Shown here: positions 1-8,005 of the stretch, piece by piece
How the letters are laid out: each line of letters starts with the position of its first letter
Position numbering within the stretch: the first letter of the stretch is position 1
Origin: Candidatus Schekmanbacteria bacterium
GTDB lineage: Bacteria > Schekmanbacteria > GWA2-38-11 > J061
Direction of reading: 5' to 3'
Length of the DNA stretch: 64,000 nucleotides
Assembly (NCBI GenBank): GCA_016219965.1
Contig: JACRJM010000014.1
Span: forward strand, 1 to 64,000
Program-made: the position numbers and the translations under genes
The notes under the pieces: generated by a model
Told to the model about the DNA's origin: nothing
Databases searched by the model: none
What the model saw: only the letters and a program-made list of their open reading frames with translations

Positions 1-300
1 ATCCATCTGGGCTGCTCCTGTTATCATGTTCTTTACGTAATCTGCATGACCGGGGCAGTCAACATGTGCATAGTGGCGATTGTCTGTCTGGTACTCAACG
101 TGTGCTGTAGCGATCGTTATTCCGCGCTCCCTCTCTTCCGGGGCCTTGTCTATCTGATCAAAGGGAACGTAGCTGCCTCCACCCTTTACGCTCAGCACCT
201 TAGTTATCGCACTCGTCAATGTCGTCTTACCATGATCTATATGTCCTATCGTACCCACATTCAAATGCGGCTTCGTACGCTCAAATTTCTCTTTTCCCAT
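1..300 (-). CDS. tuf: Elongation factor Tu, N-terminal part (cut by window edge)
   Basis: The reverse strand from 300 encodes the EF-Tu start ([20 protein letters not shown]) and the G1 P-loop GHIDHGKTT. It also has the switch I region ending in [12 protein letters not shown] and the G3 motif [12 protein letters not shown]. About 100 of the usual ~395 residues are present; the rest lies beyond base 1. EF-Tu is the GTPase that brings aminoacyl-tRNA to the ribosome. A strong AGGAGG lies 8 bases upstream of the ATG. It is the last gene after four tRNAs, the common bacterial tRNA-tuf arrangement, so it is probably co-transcribed with them. Confidence 0.97.
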   Translation of the reverse strand, partial: MGKEKFERTKPHLNVGTIGHIDHGKTTLTSAITKVLSVKGGGSYVPFDQIDKAPEERERGITIATAHVEYQTDNRHYAHVDCPGHADYVKNMITGAAQMD

Positions 301-351
301 CTCTCCCTCCCTCCTAAAAAATTCTATTTTATGAAATCCGTTTCTTTATCA

Positions 352-424
352 AGCCCACGACCGGACTTGAACCGGTGACCTCTTCCTTACCAAGGAAGTG
401 CTCCACCACCTGAGCTACGTGGGC
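352..424 (-). tRNA. tRNA-Thr(GGT)
   Basis: A 73-nt cloverleaf read on the reverse strand. The acceptor pair GCCCACG/CGTGGGC closes, the anticodon loop TTGGTAA gives anticodon GGT, and the T-arm carries GGTTCAAGTCC. It is the last tRNA before tuf. Confidence 0.95.
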
Positions 425-451
425 ACCTCATAAAAATCATCCTTCTCCGAA

Positions 452-525
452 AGCGGGAAACGGGATTCGAACCCGCGACCCTCAACTTGGAAGGCTGATG
501 CTCTAGCCAACTGAGCTATTCCCGC
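452..525 (-). tRNA. tRNA-Gly(TCC)
   Basis: A 74-nt cloverleaf on the reverse strand. The acceptor is GCGGGAA/TTCCCGC, the anticodon loop CTTCCAA gives TCC, and the T-loop is TTCGAAT. Third member of the tRNA-tuf operon. Confidence 0.95.
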
Positions 526-594
526 AAAACCAAAAACTTCTTTAAATCAAATTTAAAAAGAATCAGAAAATCACTTCTTCGTTTTCTTTTGTAA

Positions 595-677
595 TGGGGA
601 GGGGAGGATTCGAACCTCCGAAGGACTTCGCCGGCAGATTTACAGTCTGCTGCCTTTGGCCGCTCGGCAACCTCCCC
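595..677 (-). tRNA. tRNA-Tyr(GTA)
   Basis: An 83-nt tRNA with a long variable arm on the reverse strand. The acceptor is GGGGAGG/CCTCCCC with discriminator A, and the anticodon loop TGTAAAT gives GTA. Second member of the tRNA-tuf operon. Confidence 0.95.
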
Positions 678-739
678 TTACCAGACAGAAAATTTACTTT
701 AGATGGCTTCATACTTTGGCATGGAGCTCGGTTAGTTCA

Positions 740-811
740 AGCCGATGAGAGGACTTGAACCTCCAACCTGCTGATTACAAATCAGCTGCTCTGCCATTGA
801 GCTACATCGGC
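740..811 (-). tRNA. tRNA-Thr(TGT)
   Basis: A 72-nt cloverleaf on the reverse strand. The acceptor is GCCGATG/CATCGGC, and the anticodon loop TTGTAAT gives TGT. First tRNA of the operon, nearest the promoter. Confidence 0.95.
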
Positions 812-852
812 ATCACACACTCCACCTGTCTGATTCCTCAAGTAAAACTCGC

Positions 853-882
853 TATATAGTATCAATAATCAGATGTTGTCAA
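853..882 (-). promoter_or_regulatory. Sigma-70-type promoter of the tRNA-tuf operon
   Basis: Reading the reverse strand, a consensus -35 TTGACA (882-877) is followed after 18 bases by TATATA (858-853), about 40 bases upstream of tRNA-Thr(TGT). Position and consensus fit a strong stable-RNA promoter. The rest of 822-1041 is AT-rich and shows nothing else. Confidence 0.75.
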
Positions 883-1041
883 GCAGAATTTATTGAAAAA
901 TTTGTTTATTTAAACTCGTTAACAATAGGCAATAAAATCTGCAAAATGTTGAAAAATGAAATATCATATAAATTCTGTATAGTATAATTGATTATTATGC
1001 TTAAAGACTGGAAGATAAAATAGGGAAATGCCACTTTGAAG

Positions 1042-1674
1042 TTACATCTTTGTTTTCTTATCCGGAAATCGCTTGGCTTCGCTTATTATTTTTTTCTTAA
1101 CATTATCCCATGTTGCAGATTTTAGCATAACAGGCATTGGTTCTTCCTCAGCATCATCAAAAAAAACCAGACTTTTTAAAATATGCATCTTGTTATATTT
1201 TATCCCGCTATATTTTTTTTCAAAAAATCCAAGCATCTCTTCCAAAGAATATTTTTTCAGCAGAAAATAAAGATCAATAAAATCTTTTTTGCTGCCTCGT
1301 GAAGAAATTGCAGCTATTTTCATAGCCGCGATATCCCGTATATCCGCTAATTTTATTTTCCCGAAATCAACCAGAGGATAAAGGCTCTCGTAGTCGTAAC
1401 GGAAAAAACTGATTTTAACTCCGTCTAAAACCCCATCCAAAGTTTTTTCATCCTCATAGCTCATCAGATATTTGCCGGAGGCTGATAATTCTCTTTTGAT
1501 GTCAGCCGCTGAAAAAGAATGGTTCGAAAAAAAATCCAGATCAAGCGATTTTCTGTGCCCCATTTGAATCGCCAGAGATGTCCCACCAGCCAGATAAAAA
1601 CCAAGAATAAAGCTGTGTGAGCCTATATTCTCCAGGACGCGCTTTGTTTTTTGATTGATTGCTTCGGTGTGCAT
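1042..1674 (-). CDS. AbiEii-type nucleotidyltransferase toxin-like protein
   Basis: A 210-residue protein of the nucleotidyl transferase AbiEii/AbiGii family (former DUF1814). The signature FYLAGGTSLAIQMGHR followed by SLDLDFF supplies the GG-T/S-L and D-x-D metal-binding core near residues 27-49. Members act as toxins in type IV toxin-antitoxin and abortive-infection systems by transferring nucleotides to RNA targets. Its start overlaps the upstream small gene by 52 bases, so the two are one translationally linked unit. The toxin role is inferred from the family and from this pairing. Confidence 0.85.
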   Translation of the reverse strand: MHTEAINQKTKRVLENIGSHSFILGFYLAGGTSLAIQMGHRKSLDLDFFSNHSFSAADIKRELSASGKYLMSYEDEKTLDGVLDGVKISFFRYDYESLYPLVDFGKIKLADIRDIAAMKIAAISSRGSKKDFIDLYFLLKKYSLEEMLGFFEKKYSGIKYNKMHILKSLVFFDDAEEEPMPVMLKSATWDNVKKKIISEAKRFPDKKTKM

Positions 1675-1916
1675 TCAGGTTTTTTAATATTAAAATAAAC
1701 ACAAAAAAAATTACTGGATTTGGCGTCCAGTCTTGACATCTTTTTCAGGAAAATATTCCTTACTTCTTCATTCCCGTAGAATTTCACTGCCCAGCGGAAA
1801 TCATCAACATCTCCCCGGGACAAAATTCTCCCTACAATAAAATCTTTGTTTTTTATTAAATCAGTTTTTTTATAATCAATATCCCAGAAAAGATATGGTT
1901 TCTTAAATATGTCCAT
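1623..1916 (-). CDS. DUF6922-like small protein, probable partner of the AbiEii-like toxin
   Basis: A 97-residue protein beginning MDIFKKPYLFWDID. The stretch LFWDID..., a central GRILSRGDVDDFRWAVKFYG and NEEVRNIFLKK resemble the small DUF6922-type proteins that usually precede AbiEii genes. The order (small partner first, toxin second, overlapping frames) matches antitoxin-toxin layout. Its antitoxin function is inferred from position only. The C-terminal tail after about residue 70 overlaps the toxin start and is Lys/Ser-rich. Confidence 0.7.
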   Translation of the reverse strand: MDIFKKPYLFWDIDYKKTDLIKNKDFIVGRILSRGDVDDFRWAVKFYGNEEVRNIFLKKMSRLDAKSSNFFCVYFNIKKPECTPKQSIKKQSASWRI

Positions 1917-1953
1917 ATTTTATATTATAGTATAAGCAAGTTCTAATTCCAAC

Positions 1954-2811
1954 TTAAAATCCAAATATCAAACCATCAAGATAGGCTTTGTGGAGTGATT
2001 GAGTTATCGTCCCCGGCTTGCCGTCGCCGGTTTTTTTACCGTCAATTTTCGTTATTGGCATAATTTCTGCAATACTGTTTGTCATGAAGCATTCCTCTGC
2101 GTTATTCAGGCTGCCAATCCGGTATTTCCCCTCTTTTACTTTAATCCCGAGTTTCTCTGCCGCATCTATCACCGCTTCCCGCGTAATCCCCGGCAGGATA
2201 TCGCAGTCAAGAGACGGTGTGTAGAGAATCCCTTTTTTCACAAAGAAAAGATTCCCCACAGATGTCTCACAAAGATACTCTTTGATATTTAACATGATCG
2301 CCTCATCAGCACATTTAGCAGATGCTTCAAGTCTTGCAGCAATATTGTTAAGATAATTATGGGTCTTAAATCCTGAATCAAGGCAGACTGACGGGACTTT
2401 CATTGTATTAACCACAACTGCGCTCATTCCATCGCTGTAGAACTTTTCAGGATAGAATCTGGAAGCTGAAGCAGTAATGACAATACGGGGAACTTCTTTT
2501 CCTGTCACAGCAACCCCGCCCTCTGAATCTCCCCTTGTTATCATTATCTTTATGCAGGCATCAGCGAGCTTGTTTGCTTTAAGAAGCCTGATGATTTTCC
2601 CACTGATAGTTTTTTCAGAAACCCTGCAATTTATCTTAAGCCCATTAAGGGAATTATTTAACCTTTCAACATGACGTCCAAGAAAAGGCACTTTGCCGCC
2701 ATATGAACGCATTGTCTCAAACACGGCATCTCCATAGAGGAACGCGCGGTCTGAAATCGGTATAAATGCTTTCTTTTCATCAACAAGTTTTTCACTAACG
2801 AGAACTTTCAT
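1954..2811 (-). CDS. pabC: Class IV PLP aminotransferase-fold enzyme, probable aminodeoxychorismate lyase
   Basis: A class IV (BCAT/D-amino-acid aminotransferase fold) PLP enzyme. DRAFLYGDAVFETMR near the N-terminus and FKTHNYLNNIAAR with the PLP lysine are typical, as are the downstream E-x-x-x-GNLFFV and PGITREAV motifs. Because pabB lies directly upstream on the same strand, the most likely reaction is 4-amino-4-deoxychorismate to p-aminobenzoate plus pyruvate in folate synthesis. A branched-chain or D-amino-acid transaminase cannot be excluded. I chose the ATG at 2811 because GGAG sits 6 bases upstream. An in-frame ATG four codons earlier (2823) lacks a ribosome-binding site. Confidence 0.8.
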   Translation of the reverse strand: MKVLVSEKLVDEKKAFIPISDRAFLYGDAVFETMRSYGGKVPFLGRHVERLNNSLNGLKINCRVSEKTISGKIIRLLKANKLADACIKIMITRGDSEGGVAVTGKEVPRIVITASASRFYPEKFYSDGMSAVVVNTMKVPSVCLDSGFKTHNYLNNIAARLEASAKCADEAIMLNIKEYLCETSVGNLFFVKKGILYTPSLDCDILPGITREAVIDAAEKLGIKVKEGKYRIGSLNNAEECFMTNSIAEIMPITKIDGKKTGDGKPGTITQSLHKAYLDGLIFGF

Positions 2812-2840
2812 AAGTCGCTCCATACTGCGTTGTTAATGAT

Positions 2841-2902
2841 TGTCTTGGCAGTTCCTGCGGCAGGCACCTGCTGTTTAGTGCCAGAGCAGGACTGCCAAGA
2901 CA
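2841..2902. repeat. Palindromic intergenic repeat, copy A
   Basis: A 62-bp element whose outer 12-bp arms are perfect inverted repeats (2841-2852 with 2891-2902). Pairing extends with one bulge through TCCTGC/GCAGGA. The core GCGGCAGGCACCTGCTG is shared with a second copy at 53643-53702. Copy A sits between pabB and pabC, so it would form a hairpin in their shared transcript. Confidence 0.8.
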
Positions 2903-2910
2903 TAATAAAT

Positions 2911-4311
2911 TTATTTGAGCGCTTCAAGAAGCGACTCCGCCTTATACATCGTCTCCATATATTCCTTCTCAGGGTTTGAATCAGCGACTATGGCGCCACC
3001 GACCTGAAGGTATGCTTTTCCGCGCCAGAAAACAAGAGTCCTTATGATAATATTTAAATCCATATCACCGTTAAAAGAAATATATCCCAGCGACCCTGAA
3101 TATATCCCTCTGCGCACCGGCTCAAGCTCTTCTATTATCTGCATTGCCCTTATCTTTGGTGTGCCTGTCATGGAGCCTCCGGGGAAACATGCCCTGATAC
3201 AGTCAAAAGCATCCTTACCTTTTGAAAGTTTCCCGCTTATAGTTGATACCATCTGGAACACTCTGGAATAACCTTCAATCTCCATCAGCTTTTCCGCCTT
3301 CACGGAACCAAAATCACAGACCCTTCCGATATCATTGCGGGAAAGATCAACTATCATTATATTCTCAGCGCGGTTCTTCACACTGCTGCCAAGCTTCTCA
3401 CTTAGCCTTTTGTCCTGAGCTATTGTCTTTCCTCTCGGCATCGTTCCCTTGATAGGTCTTGTTTCTAGATTATCACCCCGCAGTGAGAGAAACCTTTCAG
3501 GCGATGCGGAAACTATTGTGAGCTTTCCAAATTTCATATAGGCGGCAAAAGGAGTCGGGTCCCCTGCTCTCAATGACAAATAAACATCCCATGGTTTTTT
3601 ACTGCATTCAATCTCCATCCTGTGCGAGAGATTCACTTCATAGATATCACCGGCGCTGATATATTTCTTAGCCTTCTTTATTGAAGCAAGATAATCCTTT
3701 TTATCTGTAAGATATTTTTTTCTAACAATCCCTTTGCCACTCATCTTTTTAGTCTTAAGATTTTCAGCCTTAAGACAGCTTTTTAAAGACAGTGCCTTTT
3801 CATAAGCGGCTTTCAGGGCATCAAACTTCTCTTCAGCTCTCTTCGCGCTTACAATGGGAAGAGCGAAGATAAAGAGACTGTCATTAATATGGTCAAACAC
3901 TGCGCCGCTATCCATGAACATAAAATAAAGGTCAGGCAACACCGGCCTGTCTGGGTGAAAGGGTTTTACTTTTTCTTCAAGGGTGGAGTTTAGGTTATAT
4001 CCCAGAAAACCTACGGCGCCGCCATTGTATGGAATACCCGGAATGGTTTCCGCCTCTCTGTACTTATTAAAAAAAGTTTTCAGCGCATGAAGCGGGGCGC
4101 CTGCACTTCCTCCCTTACCTTTTAATGTAAAAAAAGGGTTCGCCCCCATTATGGAATATCTGGAGAGATTCCCGTGCGGCATCCCTGATTCAAGAAGAAA
4201 ACAATGTTCCGCGCTTCGAATCTGGTTAAACAATTCATGTGGACTGATGCCCGGAGATTTTATCGCAAGTATAAATTTTTTCCCGCTCCCTCTTGACAAA
4301 GCTTTCTCCAA
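2911..4311 (-). CDS. pabB: Aminodeoxychorismate synthase component I
   Basis: A chorismate-utilising enzyme of the PabB/TrpE/MenF family, 466 residues. The C-terminal catalytic half shows KAKKYISAGDIYEVNLSHR, SPERFLSLRG, TRPIKGTMPRG, ENIMIVDLSRNDIGRVC, FPGGSMTGTPKIRAMQII and GSLGYISFNGDMDLNIIIRT. These include the chorismate- and Mg-binding residues. The PIKGT lysine, as opposed to the TrpE alanine, supports aminodeoxychorismate synthase. With the adjacent PabC-like enzyme it makes p-aminobenzoate. No ATG fits the N-terminus: the first candidate is TTG at 4311, while a second TTG at 4299 has GGAG 6 bases upstream and is the better-supported start. Confidence 0.92.
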   Translation of the reverse strand: MEKALSRGSGKKFILAIKSPGISPHELFNQIRSAEHCFLLESGMPHGNLSRYSIMGANPFFTLKGKGGSAGAPLHALKTFFNKYREAETIPGIPYNGGAVGFLGYNLNSTLEEKVKPFHPDRPVLPDLYFMFMDSGAVFDHINDSLFIFALPIVSAKRAEEKFDALKAAYEKALSLKSCLKAENLKTKKMSGKGIVRKKYLTDKKDYLASIKKAKKYISAGDIYEVNLSHRMEIECSKKPWDVYLSLRAGDPTPFAAYMKFGKLTIVSASPERFLSLRGDNLETRPIKGTMPRGKTIAQDKRLSEKLGSSVKNRAENIMIVDLSRNDIGRVCDFGSVKAEKLMEIEGYSRVFQMVSTISGKLSKGKDAFDCIRACFPGGSMTGTPKIRAMQIIEELEPVRRGIYSGSLGYISFNGDMDLNIIIRTLVFWRGKAYLQVGGAIVADSNPEKEYMETMYKAESLLEALK

Positions 4312-4349
4312 TAAGAGAATGAATATTAGACATCCAAGGCGGAAACATT

Positions 4350-4838
4350 ATGTCAAACCATAGTGAAGTTCAATTGAAATTTCTCGCTGATTCAATGCTT
4401 GGCAAACTTGCGCGCTGGCTCCGCATGGCAGGATTCGATGCAGATTACCGGAAGGGAAGCGATTTCAGCGCATTCTTAAGGATTGCAAGGGAAGAAAAAA
4501 GGATAGTCCTCACACGGGATACAAAGTTTCTTAAAATATATTCTCCGCCTGAGTTTTTCTTTATTGAAGATGATGCTGTTGAAAAGCAGTTCAGGGCTGT
4601 TGCCACAAAGTTCAGACTTACGGTTAACGTTGATAAGCTGTGCAGGTGCCTTTACTGCAACATCCCTGTTGAAGCGGTATCGCGTGAAAATGTGTATGGC
4701 AAAGTCCCTGATTATATCTATGACAACATTCTTCATTTTACAAAATGCCCTGCCTGTTCGCGCATCTATTGGGAGGGGTCACATGTAACAAAGCTTCGTA
4801 AACGGCTGCTGAACGCTTTTAGCAAATGCAATATTTAA
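4350..4838 (+). CDS. Mut7-C RNase domain protein (PIN-like) with zinc ribbon
   Basis: A stand-alone Mut7-C domain of 162 residues. It opens with LKFLADSMLGKLARWLRMAGFDA, the acidic nuclease signature of this PIN-like fold, followed by IVLTRDTKFL. The C-terminal half holds CRCLYCN and CPACSRIYW, two CxxC knuckles of the family's zinc ribbon. The family is predicted to cleave RNA; its bacterial substrate is not settled. It is divergent from pabB with 38 bases between the starts, so the two promoters must overlap. Confidence 0.88.
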   Translation: MSNHSEVQLKFLADSMLGKLARWLRMAGFDADYRKGSDFSAFLRIAREEKRIVLTRDTKFLKIYSPPEFFFIEDDAVEKQFRAVATKFRLTVNVDKLCRCLYCNIPVEAVSRENVYGKVPDYIYDNILHFTKCPACSRIYWEGSHVTKLRKRLLNAFSKCNI

Positions 4839-4977
4839 CATGATGCTTCGTTAGTAGTCGCTTCGCATTTCCTCACATTGAGGTAAGCTCTATCTTCTCG
4901 ATTTTTAAATAGATTTTGACATAACAACAATCAGCAAGATATTATTAATTAAATAAGGATTATTACTAAAAGTGATT

Positions 4978-5370
4978 ATGGATATTGAGCAAAATATCAA
5001 ATACTGGCTTCAATCAGCTGCGCATGACCTTGAAGCTGCAGAGACACTCTACCAAAATGGCAAATACGACTGGTGTCTGTTCTTAGGGCATCTAGTTATT
5101 GAAAAAACAATCAAGGCTTTTTATCTACGGGATAATAAGGATTCTCCTCCAAAGATTCACAACATATTAAGACTGGCAGAACAAACTGCTTTGCCCTTGT
5201 CTGACGAGCAAAAACAATTATTAATGAAAATAAACGATTTTAATATTGAGGCAAGATATCCTGACCAAAAATTCAGTTTCTATAAATTATGCACAATAGA
5301 ATTTGCAGAAGAATATTTTACAAAAATAAAGGGTATGCATTCATGGCTGCTATCACAGATAAAGCCGTAG
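4978..5370 (+). CDS. HEPN-domain protein (partner of the following nucleotidyltransferase)
   Basis: An all-helical HEPN protein of about 130 residues. It has IKYWLQSAAHDLEAAETLY, CLFLGHLVIEKTIKAFYL and, near residue 95, the family's ARYPD segment. HEPN proteins pair with minimal nucleotidyltransferases as toxin-antitoxin modules, where the MNT partner can modify the HEPN RNase. Here the next gene is such an MNT and overlaps this one by 28 bases. The start is unclear: GTG at 4972 or ATG at 4978. Neither has a well-placed ribosome-binding site, and I list the ATG. Confidence 0.82.
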   Translation: MDIEQNIKYWLQSAAHDLEAAETLYQNGKYDWCLFLGHLVIEKTIKAFYLRDNKDSPPKIHNILRLAEQTALPLSDEQKQLLMKINDFNIEARYPDQKFSFYKLCTIEFAEEYFTKIKGMHSWLLSQIKP

Positions 5371-5669
5371 AAGTGTTGGAAGGATTTCTCAAGACATTAA
5401 AAGATGCAAATATCAGGATTGAAAAAGCACTGCTATTTGGTTCTTATGTTAGGGGGAATGCAGGCAAATGGAGTGATATTGATGTCGCCATTGTTTCACC
5501 GGATTTTTCGGGCATTCCATTTTACGACAGAGAAATGCTAATCCCTTTTCAATTAAAGACAGATTCAAGAATAGAGGTGCATCCGTTCAGACCTGAAGAT
5601 TTCACCGAGGATAATGGATTTGTAAAAGAGATTATAAAAAATGGGTTTGAACTGAAAGAGATAAGTTAA
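5343..5669 (+). CDS. Minimal nucleotidyltransferase (MNT) of a HEPN/MNT pair
   Basis: A 108-residue pol-beta-fold nucleotidyltransferase. The signature is LLFGSYVRGNAGKWSDIDVAIV: G-S-x-x-R-G followed by S-D-x-D with both metal-binding aspartates present. The start at 5343 is preceded by AAGGG at suitable distance and lies inside the end of the HEPN gene, giving translational coupling. Family knowledge predicts adenylylation of the HEPN partner and an antitoxin role. Confidence 0.85.
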   Translation: MAAITDKAVEVLEGFLKTLKDANIRIEKALLFGSYVRGNAGKWSDIDVAIVSPDFSGIPFYDREMLIPFQLKTDSRIEVHPFRPEDFTEDNGFVKEIIKNGFELKEIS

Positions 5670-5706
5670 TTAATGCACACAGAAAATATAGCTGAAATAA
5701 TGATTT

Positions 5707-7974
5707 CTACTTAACCGTAACCTTCCCTGTCACGCCGACGTTGTTGTTCTCATTTTCTTCGACTATGATGCTCCCGCTGTCGCAAAAGGCTTTGATATAA
5801 TATTTTCCTTTTGGCACACTCATTGGCACTTTCCATTTGAGGGTGACCTTTGCAGATTTTCCTTTTTTGAGTGCCTTAATAGATTTCGAGTTAATCCAAA
5901 TATCTGAACTAACTGAACCGGGGTTTTTGTTATTGTTCTTGGATAAATAGAAATCAACACCAGAAACTTCTGCCGCGGCTTTGCCTTTATTTTTAACCGT
6001 AGCCGTTAAGAAATAACTATTTCCTTTTTTCAGCGTCTTTGAAGCTTTAATATTCGTTACAGTTAGATCAGGGAAATTTGCCTCTATATTAGACACCTTA
6101 ATTATACGAAGCCCGCCAGAACCATCAGCAATATAAACCTTGGAACCAGAGACAAATACTTTCCGTGCATCACCGGGTGTATTATATGTTCCAAGCAACT
6201 TAGGAGAAGACGGATCTGATACGTCTATTATCTGAAGACCTGAAAGACTATAATCTCCTTCTACAGCCACGTAGGCAGTAGTGCCTGAAACATATATATC
6301 ATTAGCCCAGCCAGATATGGCATATGAACCAAGAAACTCAATTGAAGTAGGATCTGATACATCCATTATCCTAAGACCTCCAGAACCAGCCACATATGCA
6401 GTCGTGCCTGAAACAAATACGTCATACCCCAAATAAGCAGTTGTATCGTATGAACCTTGAAACACAAGCGAAGCAGGGTTAGATACATCAATTATCTCAA
6501 GTCCATAACCAGACACATATGCTATATTACCTGATACATAAAGCCCCTGAGCAGAGCTATGAGTACCGAAGTATGAACCGAGTGGCAACGGCGTTGAAGG
6601 ATCTGATACATCTATTACCTGAAGAGCTGATTCACCATCTACTGCATAAACTATATTACCGGAAACAGATAGATCAGAAACAGACATATCATACGACCCA
6701 CGAAATACCAGAGAAGCAGGGTTCAGCATATCTATTATATTAAGACCATAACCAAAATCACCAACCACATACGCCGTATTAGCGGAAACAGATACACCAT
6801 CAACTGAGCTATAAATACTACCAAGTGACACCGGTGAAGTTGGATTTGATACATCTATTATTTGAAAACCTAACTTATCATCAGACACATATGCTGTTTC
6901 ACCGGAAACATATACATCATTAGATTTACCGGGAAGCTCAATGTACGAACCGCTTAACACAGGATTTGAAACATCGGATACATCTATTATCTGAAGACCT
7001 CTCGAAGAGCTATTATAATATCCGCCTCCGCAAGCCACATATACAGTCGTTCCCAACACATATGCAACAGAAGTTGTACCAGGCGTATCGTATGATGAAA
7101 CTTCAGCAGGCAAATATGGATTTGATACGTCAATTATTATCTGACGACTTGGCGCCCAATAGTCTTCATAATCTTTATAAGCCAAATATACCATTGTACC
7201 GGAAACATATACTTCACTGGCAGTGGAGTAAGAAGGATTGTATGAACCAAGAAAGCGCGGAGAAGATATATCTGATATGCCGATTATCTGAAGACCTGAA
7301 GTGCCATCAGCTACATATGCTGTGCTCCCTAATACATAAACACTATTGGCTTGCCCCGGCGTATCGTATGTCCCAACAAGGATAGGAGAAGATGACACTG
7401 ATACATCTATAATCTGAAGCCCTGAAGTATAATCAGCCACATATGCCCTTGTATCAAGAACATATACACCCCATGCAGAACCAGGAGTATCATATGTCCC
7501 AAGAAGCAACGGAGAAGAGGGGTTTGATACATCAATTATCTGAAGGCCTGAACTCCCGTCAGCTATATATGCCTTAGTCCCCAAAACATATACTCCCTGA
7601 GCAGAGCCGGGTGTATCGTATGAACCAAGCAAAACCGGAGAAGAGGGATCTGATACATCAAAAATCATCAACCCTGATGAAGAACCTAACAAATATAACG
7701 TGTTGCTGGAAACAAAAACACTTATTGCTCTATCCTGAGTCCCATATGTTCCAACCTTCGTGGGAGCGGACGGATTTGAAACGTTAAACACAATCAAACC
7801 ATTTGACGTTGCAACATAGGCATAACTTCCGCTTACTACTACATCATTATAATCTGTTGTGCCTCCATAAAAACCCAAAGATTTAATATTTACCCCTGCA
7901 CCGAAGGAATTGAATGCAAGTGCGATGAAGACAATGACAAACAAAACAAATTTTTTGTTTGGAAAAATTTTCAC
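5707..7974 (-). CDS. Secreted LVIVD-repeat protein with C-terminal CARDB-like domain (755 aa)
   Basis: Residues 1-25 form a signal peptide ending NSFGAG. Then come about 13 full repeats and one partial repeat of roughly 42 residues, each with a variant of LQIIDVSNPSSPVLLGSYDT followed by VYVSGTTAYVAD. These are LVIVD repeats, expected to build beta-propeller-like structures. The last ~115 residues (FPDLTVTNIKASKTLKKG..., then KNKGKAAAEVSGVDFYLSKN) look like a CARDB adhesion-type Ig-fold domain. The protein is probably exported and surface-attached or released; its ligand is unknown. The start is GTG at 7974 with AAGGAG just upstream. It lies 31 bases after its larger paralogue and is likely co-transcribed with it. 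Confidence 0.88.
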   Translation of the reverse strand: MKIFPNKKFVLFVIVFIALAFNSFGAGVNIKSLGFYGGTTDYNDVVVSGSYAYVATSNGLIVFNVSNPSAPTKVGTYGTQDRAISVFVSSNTLYLLGSSSGLMIFDVSDPSSPVLLGSYDTPGSAQGVYVLGTKAYIADGSSGLQIIDVSNPSSPLLLGTYDTPGSAWGVYVLDTRAYVADYTSGLQIIDVSVSSSPILVGTYDTPGQANSVYVLGSTAYVADGTSGLQIIGISDISSPRFLGSYNPSYSTASEVYVSGTMVYLAYKDYEDYWAPSRQIIIDVSNPYLPAEVSSYDTPGTTSVAYVLGTTVYVACGGGYYNSSSRGLQIIDVSDVSNPVLSGSYIELPGKSNDVYVSGETAYVSDDKLGFQIIDVSNPTSPVSLGSIYSSVDGVSVSANTAYVVGDFGYGLNIIDMLNPASLVFRGSYDMSVSDLSVSGNIVYAVDGESALQVIDVSDPSTPLPLGSYFGTHSSAQGLYVSGNIAYVSGYGLEIIDVSNPASLVFQGSYDTTAYLGYDVFVSGTTAYVAGSGGLRIMDVSDPTSIEFLGSYAISGWANDIYVSGTTAYVAVEGDYSLSGLQIIDVSDPSSPKLLGTYNTPGDARKVFVSGSKVYIADGSGGLRIIKVSNIEANFPDLTVTNIKASKTLKKGNSYFLTATVKNKGKAAAEVSGVDFYLSKNNNKNPGSVSSDIWINSKSIKALKKGKSAKVTLKWKVPMSVPKGKYYIKAFCDSGSIIVEENENNNVGVTGKVTVK

Positions 7975-8005
7975 AATCTCCTTTCTATTACAGATAGAAG
8001 AAATC

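Noticed and set aside
46-378. Plus-strand open frame of 110 codons
   Set aside because: It is antisense to tuf and runs into tRNA-Thr; the reverse strand clearly encodes EF-Tu.
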